A stretch of 64,000 bases of DNA. Origin: Nocardia concava NBRC 100430. Its GTDB lineage: Bacteria > Actinomycetota > Actinomycetes > Mycobacteriales > Mycobacteriaceae. Position 1 is the stretch's first letter. Every line of letters starts with the position of its first letter. Positions 32,978 to 40,618 of the stretch are shown here, one piece after another. Where the stretch lies: the NCBI RefSeq assembly GCF_000308815.1, contig NZ_BAFX01000047.1:1-64000 (forward strand), given 5' to 3'. Under the pieces are notes generated by a model that saw only the letters and a program-made list of their open reading frames with translations, was not told the DNA's origin and searched no databases. The translations under genes and the position numbers were made by a program.

Positions 32978-34675
32978 ATGGTCACGCGAAAGAGGTTCGC
33001 GCGCTGGGTGATACCGGCTCTGTGTGCGGCGCTGGTACCGATTCACGCCTTGGCCGCACCGGTGCCCGACGAGGTGCGCACCGAGACGATCGTGGAGGCG
33101 GACGGGGATATCACCGTCAGCCATGTACGGCTGTTCGATCCGCTGCCCGCCGGTGCTCTGCCGCATCCGGCCGCCTGTGATTGGGTCGAATACCTGCGCT
33201 ACCGGCCCGCTTCCGGCCCGGCCGATCCGCAGCAGGCGGACGCGGTGGTGCTGTCCCAGGTCGGTGCTTGGCTGGGGGCGACCTCGATGGGCCTGTTGGC
33301 ACGCAACACGATTCACGCACTCGGCGCACGGGGCAAGCGGATCGAATGGTGGTCGCAGCCGCGCCGCACCACCTGTCTGTTCGACGACACCGGCCTGCAC
33401 GCGGCCGCCGATGCGCACGATGGCCGGGTCGCCTTCGATTACTACTACGGGGACAAGGCCGTCGAAGGACACCGCTTCGCCGGATTCCATTCGAATGCCG
33501 AGCTGGGCTGGCTCGCCGACATCGGCCTCGCCCGCTACGTCGAGGACATGCACACCGTGCTCACCCGCGAGCTGCCCGACCCGGATATCCGGCGCGCCAA
33601 AGCATTCTGCGGCGGCACCTCCGACGGCGGCCTGGTCGCAGGGGCCTTCGCAGCATGGGATTTCGGCGGTGGCGAAGAGAACGCCGGATACAACCAGTGT
33701 GCGGCGTTCCTGGGCATAGATTCACTGATCTCCACCGACCCGCTTGCCTTGCAGTCGATTCCGTTGCTGCGCGAGACCGCTGGATTGGGCAGTGGCCTGT
33801 CGTATCAGGCTCAGGTCGCGGCCTTGCACGCCGGGATTCTTCCGGTGAGTTTCACCGGAATCCCTTATGTGGAACCGCGTTTCTACACCCTGCTCGCCGC
33901 ACTGGGAGCCGCCGCCCACTACGCCCCGGACGAGGAAACCGACCTGCACCGCCGCCTGCCCGCGGACTGGATCGACGAGATCTCCACCCGCCTCGCCTTC
34001 GCGGGAACCTACGCCGACCTTTTCGGTGGAGGTAATACGTTGCGCGACTTCCGCTTCACCAACACCGCCCTGCTCGGCATGCTGCTGGGCGACCACACCC
34101 TCAACGTCGGCCCCATGCAGTTCGGCATCGGCGCTCTCGACGGCGGCCCGGTGACCGCGAAGACCGTACCCTGGCCCGACAACCCGGCCTCACCGCTGAG
34201 CGCCGTCACCGGCCGCGGCCCGCGCATGATCCCCACCGACAAAACCGCCCTCTACACCTGGCGCGACTACGACCAACTGGACGGAATCGACTACGCCCCA
34301 CCCGGATCCGAGGTCGTCAGCATCCACGACCTGTCCACCGCCCTCTCCACCGCCCCCGGCGAATCCCTAGGCTTCCTCGACCCCTACTTCTCCCCCCGCT
34401 TCCTCATAGACATCCAATCCGCCTTCACCGGAACCCGAACCGCCGACCTCGCCCCCATCCGCTTCAACGACCGCATCCGCCAACGCCCCGTCCTCACCAC
34501 CGTCGGCACCAAATCCTGGATCGCCGTAGCCAAACCCCTCTTCCCCGCCGACACCATCTACCTCGACAACTACACCCACACCGACGTCAACATCGCAGCC
34601 ACCCACCAGCCCGCCGACCACCCCGAACAAGTCAGCACCACCATCGCCGACTTCATCCTCCGCAACCTCACCTGA
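32978..34675 (+). CDS. Exported alpha/beta-hydrolase-like protein, paralogue 3 (GTSDGG class)
   Basis: ATG 32978 follows GGAAGGAA and lies 16 bases after paralogue 2. The 565-residue precursor has a signal peptide ending near HALAAPVPD. The blocks match paralogue 1: CDWVEYLRYRPASGP, FDDTGL, YYYGDKAVEG, elbow GTSDGG with Ser215, flanking cysteines FCGG and YNQC, PDEETDL, and the C-terminal H534-T-D. The last 600 bases differ sharply in codon use: third positions become almost all C or A, and rare codons such as CTA and ATA appear (34360-34420). The reading frame and family similarity are unbroken across this change. Confidence 0.82.
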   Translation: MVTRKRFARWVIPALCAALVPIHALAAPVPDEVRTETIVEADGDITVSHVRLFDPLPAGALPHPAACDWVEYLRYRPASGPADPQQADAVVLSQVGAWLGATSMGLLARNTIHALGARGKRIEWWSQPRRTTCLFDDTGLHAAADAHDGRVAFDYYYGDKAVEGHRFAGFHSNAELGWLADIGLARYVEDMHTVLTRELPDPDIRRAKAFCGGTSDGGLVAGAFAAWDFGGGEENAGYNQCAAFLGIDSLISTDPLALQSIPLLRETAGLGSGLSYQAQVAALHAGILPVSFTGIPYVEPRFYTLLAALGAAAHYAPDEETDLHRRLPADWIDEISTRLAFAGTYADLFGGGNTLRDFRFTNTALLGMLLGDHTLNVGPMQFGIGALDGGPVTAKTVPWPDNPASPLSAVTGRGPRMIPTDKTALYTWRDYDQLDGIDYAPPGSEVVSIHDLSTALSTAPGESLGFLDPYFSPRFLIDIQSAFTGTRTADLAPIRFNDRIRQRPVLTTVGTKSWIAVAKPLFPADTIYLDNYTHTDVNIAATHQPADHPEQVSTTIADFILRNLT

Positions 34676-34713
34676 CCTGGGTCTGCAGCGGTTTGCCGAA
34701 TCGGGGCGCGTAT

Positions 34714-34748
34714 GGCCGTGTTTGGCGCGTGCCGGCCGTGTTTGGCGC
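34714..34748 (+). repeat. 15-base direct repeat, 20-base period
   Basis: GGCCGTGTTTGGCGC occurs at 34714-34728 and again at 34734-34748. It lies in the leader between the hydrolase operon and a small ORF. It could be a tandem operator or a slippage duplication. Confidence 0.6.
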
Positions 34749-34794
34749 AATCGGTCCCCGTGGCTCGGAGAGGGATCGCGCCCGGTCCTGCAGA

Positions 34795-35037
34795 ATGCCC
34801 AGGGTGACACTGTCGGGCCGCGACAGCGGCGAGGTCAGGGGTAGCGAGCCGGTCGAGGCGATAACCGCGGCGAGCGTCCGGCAACTCATCAATGAGGTAC
34901 TGGCCCGCTACGGGTCGGTCGAAGCATTCTGCGACTACCTGCGCAGCCTGCTCGATTCCCCCACCGACCAGCTCCCTGCCGCGGCCCTGGCGGCACCGGT
35001 CACGGTCGGCCGCCACCGACGCCGCGGACCCGCCTGA
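34795..35037 (+). CDS. Small helical protein, hypothetical
   Basis: ATG 34795 or GTG 34804 gives a protein of about 78-80 residues. The central part is a well-formed amphipathic helix region (VRQLINEVLARYGSVEAFCD, then YLRSLLDS). The tail is basic (GRHRRRGPA). No ribosome site is strong. No family is recognised. The coding nature rests on amino-acid texture only, and the open frame extends 100 bases upstream. Confidence 0.4.
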   Translation: MPRVTLSGRDSGEVRGSEPVEAITAASVRQLINEVLARYGSVEAFCDYLRSLLDSPTDQLPAAALAAPVTVGRHRRRGPA

Positions 35038-35297
35038 CCGTTACTCCGTGGACTCCTGCGACCACTGTTCGGCGGGCGACTATAGAAGGTGACCTGGCCG
35101 ATCGCCAGCGCCAAGGTGGTCAACGCCTCCATCACCATCGGTAGTTCTCGAATTTCCGCAGCGAACCCCTACAGGTGAGGGACTCGCCGCGATAACCGAC
35201 AGTGAACGGCAGGCCGCGGCCGAGATCGATGACGGCGGCAGACCCGATCAGCGACCCGGCAAGAATCGTCACCGGCCGCATCGGCGGATTCCGGTGG

Positions 35298-35825
35298 CTA
35301 TTTCGTCTCGGGCCAGAGAGTAGGTCCGGGATCGCAGACCTGCGCGGGCTGTGACCGCCGCGCCGGTCCGCTACCGGCGTCGAAGGTCCACTGCGAAATC
35401 GGGCCCGCGGCCTTCCAGAACAGTTGCCCGCCATCGGATACGGCCTCGTACATGGCCTCATTGCCGTCGACCAGTTGAGCGCCGACACAGTAGTCGTTGT
35501 ACTCGGTCCCCGGCTGTATGGCTCCGACACTGAACAACCCCGCCGGGTTCGTGAGGGCGCCGGGATTCGCCACCGTGCTCGCCCCGCTCACGGCTGCTCC
35601 CCGAGACCACCGCGGCACACCGGAAGCCCCTGTCCCACAGCTGAAATTCCAGCCCCCGGCCACCACCGTCGCGCCCTGTGCATGGGCCGTTCCCGCCCAC
35701 AGACAGTCGCCGGGACTCGCCGCAGCCGTCCCCTCGGCCACCCCGACCAACCCGAAGGCACTGGCCGCTGTCACCAGAACCGCGATCCCCCAGGGCATTT
35801 GATACTTCAAAGAAGGCTTCCGCAT
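35298..35825 (-). CDS. Small exported protein with two Cys pairs, unknown
   Basis: ATG 35825 gives 175 residues with a charged start (MRKPSLKYQ), a hydrophobic core and cleavage near TAAASPGD, so it is probably secreted. Four cysteines in the mature part (DCLW, SCGTG, DYCVG, VCDPG) suggest two disulfides. The mature sequence is rich in Gly, Ala and Trp. I do not recognise a family. The region 35038-35297 downstream holds no gene that I can support. Confidence 0.65.
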   Translation of the reverse strand: MRKPSLKYQMPWGIAVLVTAASAFGLVGVAEGTAAASPGDCLWAGTAHAQGATVVAGGWNFSCGTGASGVPRWSRGAAVSGASTVANPGALTNPAGLFSVGAIQPGTEYNDYCVGAQLVDGNEAMYEAVSDGGQLFWKAAGPISQWTFDAGSGPARRSQPAQVCDPGPTLWPETK

Positions 35826-36014
35826 GCAGTCAATCGTCTCGCCGGCCTCGATCACACACATCCGGTCGCCACCCCCAACCCCGCCTCCGGAATCTCCCCG
35901 GCACATCCCTGATCGGGTACCGGGTATCGGAATCCGGATGAGTGCAACCGGTTCGGGTAGTAGTACGCCCCGCTAACGTCTTGTGGTCGGACGCCTGATG
36001 CGGAGGAGTGTGCC

Positions 36015-36722
36015 TTGACCACGGAGTCGGTCGTAGATGTCGAAACCTCGCTGCACCCGCTGGATGACCCGGTGCGGTCGTCACTGCGCGGTGTACACCG
36101 GCGGTTCGCCGCATGGGAGGGCCGGATCGGGCGCTACGACCCCGAGGTCGCCCGGTTCTTCGGGCATCCACCCGTCCTGGAGGAACAGGACTGGGCTGAC
36201 TTGGCCACCCTGCTCGGACCGGGCGGCGTCACCGCACTGCGCGGCCACGGACACGTACCGCCCGACGGCTGGAAAACACTCGACACCATCGAATCGGTGC
36301 AGATGGACGGTTCGGGCCTACGCGTCGCCCACGACCCCGACCTCGAGGTACTCACCCCGGCCGACGTCCCCGAGATCCTCGAACTGATCGGCCGCACCGA
36401 GCCGGGCCCGTTCGCACCCCGAACCATCGAAATGGGCACCTACCTGGGCCTTCGATCCGAGGGCAGACTGATCGCCATGGCCGGCGAACGCCTGCGCCCA
36501 CAGGGCTGGACCGAAATCAGCGCCGTCTGCACCGACGCCGCCTTCCGCGGCCGCGGCCTCGCCACCCGCCTGATCCGCGCGGTGGGCGCCGGCATCCGCG
36601 ACCGCGGCGACACCCCGTTCCTGCACGCGGTCGCCCACAACACCACCGCGATAAGCCTCTACGAGACTTTGGGATTCACCCTGCGCAAGCGCTCCCGGCT
36701 CACATTCGTGCAAGCGCCGTAA
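36015..36722 (+). CDS. GNAT family N-acetyltransferase
   Basis: TTG 36015 follows a GGAGGAG site by 6 bases. The 235-residue protein has an N-terminal helical half and a C-terminal FR47-type acetyltransferase core with the acetyl-CoA loop VCTDAAFRGRGLATRLIRAV and the strand FLHAVAHNTTAISLYETLGF. GNAT enzymes move an acetyl group from CoA to an amine. The two-domain layout is common in actinobacterial FR47-like members. No substrate can be deduced from the neighbours. Confidence 0.88.
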   Translation: MTTESVVDVETSLHPLDDPVRSSLRGVHRRFAAWEGRIGRYDPEVARFFGHPPVLEEQDWADLATLLGPGGVTALRGHGHVPPDGWKTLDTIESVQMDGSGLRVAHDPDLEVLTPADVPEILELIGRTEPGPFAPRTIEMGTYLGLRSEGRLIAMAGERLRPQGWTEISAVCTDAAFRGRGLATRLIRAVGAGIRDRGDTPFLHAVAHNTTAISLYETLGFTLRKRSRLTFVQAP

Positions 36723-36747
36723 CCGCCGGTGGAATGCGGGGGCGCGA

Positions 36748-37143
36748 TCAGCGTCGGCCTCGGTCGTATTCGTATGCGTTGTTCGGCAGGGCGGGGCGGG
36801 TCGGTACCTGGGTAATCCGCGCGCCGGTCGCGATCCCGATCTGTCCGAGCGTGGTCGGCATCATGCACTCCCGGCCCGCCTGGATGCCGGGCTGGTCGGC
36901 GAATCCGGTGTCCGCCTTGAAATATGGGCCGAACAGCTGGCCTGAGGCGAGACTCATGCCGAAGCAGTCCACCTCCAGGATGTAGCTGCCATCGCCACCG
37001 CAATGCGCCGTCGCACCGGTCGGCCCTTGGTTCACTACGCAGTCCTGCGGTTCCGCCGCCGCCGAACCGGCCGCGATCGAGATCATCGTCGCCAAGCCGC
37101 CGACGAGGGCTGACATGCTGACGACCTTGCTGGTGCTGCCCAT
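36748..37143 (-). CDS. Small exported protein, unknown
   Basis: ATG 37143 has a GGGAGA site about 8 bases upstream. The 131-residue precursor has a signal peptide (MSALVGGLATMISIAAGSAAA) with probable cleavage before EPQD. Four cysteines (CVVNQ, HCGGDG, DCFGM, ECMM) fit two disulfides in the mature protein. No family is recognised. Its stop converges on the GNAT gene end. Confidence 0.65.
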   Translation of the reverse strand: MGSTSKVVSMSALVGGLATMISIAAGSAAAEPQDCVVNQGPTGATAHCGGDGSYILEVDCFGMSLASGQLFGPYFKADTGFADQPGIQAGRECMMPTTLGQIGIATGARITQVPTRPALPNNAYEYDRGRR

Positions 37144-37190
37144 GCTCGTTCTCCCTATCGGTGTCCATCGGATGTCGCTGCGGCTGTTGC

Positions 37191-37994
37191 TCAGTTGATC
37201 GTGGCCGATTGCTCGATGTCGTCGATCGGCAGGGGGCCGTCCACGGTTGCGCTGACCCATACCGCGTTGAGGTTGATGTCGCCGCCGCGGTGGGAGAGGA
37301 AGGCGATGTCGGAGGCGTCGCGGCCGGTGGCGATGCGGACCAGGGTCGAGCGCGGAGCGAGCATGGTCGGATCCAGCGCCTGCCAGGTTTCGTTCACCCA
37401 CGCCTCGGTCACCGAGTGGAAGTCCATGGGGAAGCAGCCGGGTGCGTAGACCGATGCGACGCGGGCCGGTATCCCGATGGCCCGCACGAGTGCGACCACC
37501 AGATGCGAGTAGTCGCGGCACACCCCGGTGCCGGACAACAGCGTCTCGACGGCGCCGTCGACGGGGGTGCTGCTGCCCGCGACATAGCGGATGCGGCGGC
37601 CGACCCAGGACGAGATCCGGGCAGGCATATCGGGATCGTTTGTGCCGCTGCCGAATTCGGAAGCGGCGAAGCCGAGCAGCCGGTCCGACTCGGCGAATCG
37701 GCTCGGCCGCAGATACAGGGTGTGATCGTAGTCGGAGGCGTCCTGCGGCAGTGCCGTGCCCAGGGTAGTGGCGCGATAGTCGACCTGCAGATTGCCTGCG
37801 CCGGAATCGAATACGTGAATTCGGCTGCCGTGGGGGCCGTTGACCTCGCGGGGCACGATCGTCTGGCCGTCGAGCGTGAGGACCATCGATTCGGTCAGGT
37901 CGAGCCCCGGCTGCCGGGCGACGGCGATCTGCAGTTCGAGCGTCGCGGGGGAAAGGACCGCGACGTCGAGATGGGCGGAGACGTCACGCTTCAT
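37191..37994 (-). CDS. Transglutaminase-like cysteine peptidase family protein
   Basis: Start placed at ATG 37994 (MKRDVSAHLD); the open frame runs on upstream but without family similarity. The 267-residue protein has an N-terminal beta-rich bacterial transglutaminase domain. The papain-like core follows, with the catalytic Cys in GTGVCRDYSHLVVALVRAIG, a His in FHSVTEAWV and an Asp in ALDPTM. No signal peptide, so it is likely cytosolic. Bacterial members of this group are peptidases or amide hydrolases of unknown substrate. A minus-strand small exported protein gene lies 47 bases downstream. Confidence 0.87.
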   Translation of the reverse strand: MKRDVSAHLDVAVLSPATLELQIAVARQPGLDLTESMVLTLDGQTIVPREVNGPHGSRIHVFDSGAGNLQVDYRATTLGTALPQDASDYDHTLYLRPSRFAESDRLLGFAASEFGSGTNDPDMPARISSWVGRRIRYVAGSSTPVDGAVETLLSGTGVCRDYSHLVVALVRAIGIPARVASVYAPGCFPMDFHSVTEAWVNETWQALDPTMLAPRSTLVRIATGRDASDIAFLSHRGGDINLNAVWVSATVDGPLPIDDIEQSATIN

Positions 37995-38061
37995 TCCCTG
38001 ATCCTCGCAGGATGCGCAGGAGTTCGGGGTATCCCGGAGATCCGGCCCGCCACGGCTGCTG

Positions 38062-38448
38062 TTGCGTGCGAACGATGCCGGTGCCGGACCCATCGATGGG
38101 GCCTGGTGGCCGCGAACCGCGGACCCGATGACCGAGCTGCACCAGGTGATCGAGGCGATCGGCCCGGTGCTGGGGCAGCTGGTTCGCGTCCGATTCGATT
38201 GGGCCGCAGCGGGATCGGTCTTCGATGCCGCCGCCGGTGCGCACCCTGATCGCGGCGGGTGCGTCGGCGGCATCATGCACCTGCTCGGATCGCGCGACGC
38301 GCGGCTGGCTCTGCTGGTGGTTCCGGCGGATACCGCGCCCGCCCTTGCCGCGATCCAGATGCGTTGGGCTGCGGGGCAACCGCTGCCCGACGACCGAATG
38401 GCGTGCGCGGTGTCCACCACGAGCCCGATGGGTCCACGCCCGGATTGA
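38062..38448 (+). CDS. DUF5994 family protein, copy 1, start unclear
   Basis: The conserved DUF5994 signature reads GAWWPRTADPMTEL, followed by LLGSRDARLALLVVPADTAP. The frame is open from 38002, and the family-like N-terminal strand (PRLLLRA) lies before any ATG or GTG. The only visible start inside is TTG 38062, which would remove part of that strand. This copy may be translated from a weak start or be decaying. It converges tail to tail with copy 2, with one base between the stop codons. The function of the family is unknown. Confidence 0.6.
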   Translation: MRANDAGAGPIDGAWWPRTADPMTELHQVIEAIGPVLGQLVRVRFDWAAAGSVFDAAAGAHPDRGGCVGGIMHLLGSRDARLALLVVPADTAPALAAIQMRWAAGQPLPDDRMACAVSTTSPMGPRPD

Positions 38449-38449
38449 G

Positions 38450-38989
38450 TCAGTTGGGCGTCGACGTGCGTTCGGCCCAGCGGCGAGCAGCCGTCCGCCG
38501 CACGGTGCGTTCGCGCCGGCACCGATTACCGGTTCGCAACAGGTCGTGCACCGTCGGTGTGCCGTTCGCTGTGGCGGCGGCGGTCATCGCCGAGCACGCG
38601 TCGGTCGGCGCGGTGTCGGGCGGCACCACCAGGAGCACGAGTCTGCGGTCGCGCAACCCGATCAGTTCGACGGTGTGCGCGGGGGAGTAACCGTGCCAAT
38701 CGAGCCGCACCGGCTTTCCGGCCACACTCAGCGCACGGGTGGGCGTATCCCAGTCGGTCAGGTAGTACGCGACCCTCAGGACCGGACCGAAGTTCGCCGC
38801 GACGGCCGTGATCAGGCCGGGGAGCTCGGCCACGAGGTCATTGGTATAGGGCCACCAGCCGCCGTCCACGTAACCGGTTTTCGGAGCCCACCGCTTCATC
38901 AGCACACGCGGCATCGGCACCCCCCGACCGGATTGGGCGTCGATATCGGGGCGGGCCGGCCGTGGCGGGTGAATCGGATGCGTCGTCAT
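38450..38989 (-). CDS. DUF5994 family protein, copy 2
   Basis: ATG 38989 gives 179 residues. ATG 38914 (MPRVLMKRW), preceded by a G-rich ribosome site, is an equally likely start. The signature is GGWWPYTNDLVAELPGL, followed by LIGLRDRRLVLLVVPPDTAP, close to copy 1. A basic Arg-rich tail follows. The promoter side faces the tetR gene, with a TetR-like palindrome at 39068-39077, so joint control is likely. No signal peptide; cytosolic. Biochemical role unknown. Confidence 0.75.
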   Translation of the reverse strand: MTTHPIHPPRPARPDIDAQSGRGVPMPRVLMKRWAPKTGYVDGGWWPYTNDLVAELPGLITAVAANFGPVLRVAYYLTDWDTPTRALSVAGKPVRLDWHGYSPAHTVELIGLRDRRLVLLVVPPDTAPTDACSAMTAAATANGTPTVHDLLRTGNRCRRERTVRRTAARRWAERTSTPN

Positions 38990-39067
38990 GGTGTGCGGAT
39001 TGTCCTGTCTCGGCCGTGAGCGGCTGGTTCTCCGGGCATGTTGCGCCTACGCTGGTCGAATGAGACG

Positions 39068-39162
39068 TAGGCCTACACTGTTGACATTCTACCCACGCCG
39101 CGTGGCGAACGGGCGCGCAAATGGCTGATGGCGTGGCCGCCCGTCAACGCTGTAGCTCTACA
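39068..39162. promoter_or_regulatory. Two TetR-type palindromes upstream of tetR
   Basis: GTAGGCCTAC (39068-39077) and TGTAG-CT-CTACA (39151-39162) are perfect palindromes built on the same GTAG/CTAC half-site, in the region between DUF5994 copy 2 and tetR. A TTGACA hexamer lies at 39081-39086. A third related site precedes DUF5994 copy 3. Confidence 0.6.
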
Positions 39163-39207
39163 CTCGGCCGAGCAGTGCAGATTCCGATCGGACGGAGGGC
39201 ATCCTGA

Positions 39208-39936
39208 ATGGCCGAACAGCCTGTCAATCACAGGAATTCGCGATCGGCGAACCCGCGGTCGGCGCCCGGCGCGCGGCGGGACGCGCCGATCACCCGGGCG
39301 GTGGTGTTGAACGCCGCCCTCGAGATCGTCGATCGGGACGGGGTCGACGGGTTGTCGATGCGGCGGCTGGCCGAGGCGGTCGGGCGGGATCCGATGGTGA
39401 TCTATCGGCATGTGCCCAACAAGGCGGCGGTGCTGGACGGAGTGGCCGAGATCGTGTTCGACCAGCTGTCGGTCGACACCACCGATTCGGACTGGGCCGG
39501 ACAACTGCGGGTGGTCGCCCGCGAATTCCGCCGGCTGGCGCTCGAGCATCCCCGGGTGGTGCCGCTGTTGGTGACGCGGCCGCTGGCGACGCCGTTGGGA
39601 CAGCGGCCGCCTGCGGTGGTTCGCCCGCTGGAGGGGATCCTGGAATTGCTCACTCGCGCAGGGTTTTCCGGTGTCGATGCGCTGCATGTCTACCGTGCGC
39701 TGTTCGGGTTTCTCTACGGGCACGTGCTCAACGAGCTGCAAGAGATCGTGGAGCGTCCCGAGGAAACCGACGAGGTGCTGCGCCTGGGGTTGTATCGACT
39801 CTCCATCGAGGAGTTCCCGCTGGTGCGCGAGCTGGCGCCGGAGCTGGCGGCCTACGACGGCGCGGCCGAACTCGAGCGCGGTCTCGACATCCTGCTCACG
39901 GGTTTGGCGGCGACCCTGCCCGACCTGGGGAAATGA
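39208..39936 (+). CDS. TetR family regulator (TetR_C_1 type)
   Basis: ATG 39208 has GGAGG 9 bases upstream and gives 242 residues. The helix-turn-helix is classical: LSMRRLAEAVGRDPMVIYRH, then VPNKAAVLDGV. The C-terminal domain (about residues 90-235) resembles the tetracycline-repressor-type ligand domain. TetR proteins are dimeric repressors released by a small ligand. It lies between DUF5994 copies 2 and 3, with GTAG/CTAC palindromes before itself and before copy 3, so it likely controls both and itself. Confidence 0.88.
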   Translation: MAEQPVNHRNSRSANPRSAPGARRDAPITRAVVLNAALEIVDRDGVDGLSMRRLAEAVGRDPMVIYRHVPNKAAVLDGVAEIVFDQLSVDTTDSDWAGQLRVVAREFRRLALEHPRVVPLLVTRPLATPLGQRPPAVVRPLEGILELLTRAGFSGVDALHVYRALFGFLYGHVLNELQEIVERPEETDEVLRLGLYRLSIEEFPLVRELAPELAAYDGAAELERGLDILLTGLAATLPDLGK

Positions 39937-39986
39937 CCACCCTTTTCGTGCCTCGACCTCGGGGTCACGGTTGTCTACGGCGTTAA

Positions 39987-39999
39987 TCTACGATGTAGA
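39987..39999. promoter_or_regulatory. TetR-type operator before DUF5994 copy 3
   Basis: TCTAC-GAT-GTAGA is a perfect palindrome between TTGTCT (39971-39976) and TAGACT (39996-40001), a plausible promoter with a long spacer. It shares its half-site with the two palindromes before tetR. A repressor bound here would block transcription of the gene at 40046. Confidence 0.65.
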
Positions 40000-40045
40000 C
40001 TATCGTTGTGGTTGAGGGCGCGGCTCCGCTACTTCGAAAGCAGGC

Positions 40046-40474
40046 ATGCTCATGATCACCTTCGGCGACGTTCTCCGGCTGGGCAGACACGACCGATCCG
40101 CCGGGCGTCATGAGTCCCACGACGGCAGGCCTCGTCTGCGATTGAAGGCACGGGGCCAGGACGACGGCTATATCGACGGCGAGTGGTGGCCCCGTTCCAC
40201 TGATCTCTGTGCCGAGCTGCCGAATCTATTGGCGGCGCTCGCGGTTCGGCTCGGGCCTGCCCGGCGTGTGGTCTACGACCGGGTCAGTTGGTCGAGGGTG
40301 CCGCGGCGGGTGGTTCTCGGCGGTCGCGCGGTAGAGCTCGATGCCCACCGATTCGAGCTGGGCAATACCTTGTACATCTTCGGCAGCGCCGGCGGCATGA
40401 TCGTGCTGCGCGTGGTCACCACGGCCGACGACTACGCCGCGGCCTGCGCGACCCTGATGGACCGAGACGCCTGA
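40046..40474 (+). CDS. DUF5994 family protein, copy 3
   Basis: ATG 40046 or 40052 gives about 140-142 residues. The signature is GEWWPRSTDLCAELPNLL after an N-terminal strand RLRLKARGQDDGYID, followed by YIFGSAGGMIVLRVVT. It is the most complete of the three copies in the window. Palindromes matching those at tetR lie just upstream, and the tetR gene is 109 bases away on the same strand. The family is small and actinobacterial; its role is unknown. Confidence 0.78.
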   Translation: MLMITFGDVLRLGRHDRSAGRHESHDGRPRLRLKARGQDDGYIDGEWWPRSTDLCAELPNLLAALAVRLGPARRVVYDRVSWSRVPRRVVLGGRAVELDAHRFELGNTLYIFGSAGGMIVLRVVTTADDYAAACATLMDRDA

Positions 40475-40618
40475 TCGCCCGTCCCGAACTACCGTTGGCG
40501 TGGAGGCGCGGCTCCATCTCCGGGGTCGGCTCCGCAAGAACAGACGGGCGTCGGATATGAAGGCCGGCCAGGCTGATGTTCGAAATCTCCGTCGGCTCAT
40601 GGCGAGTGGTCGATCATC

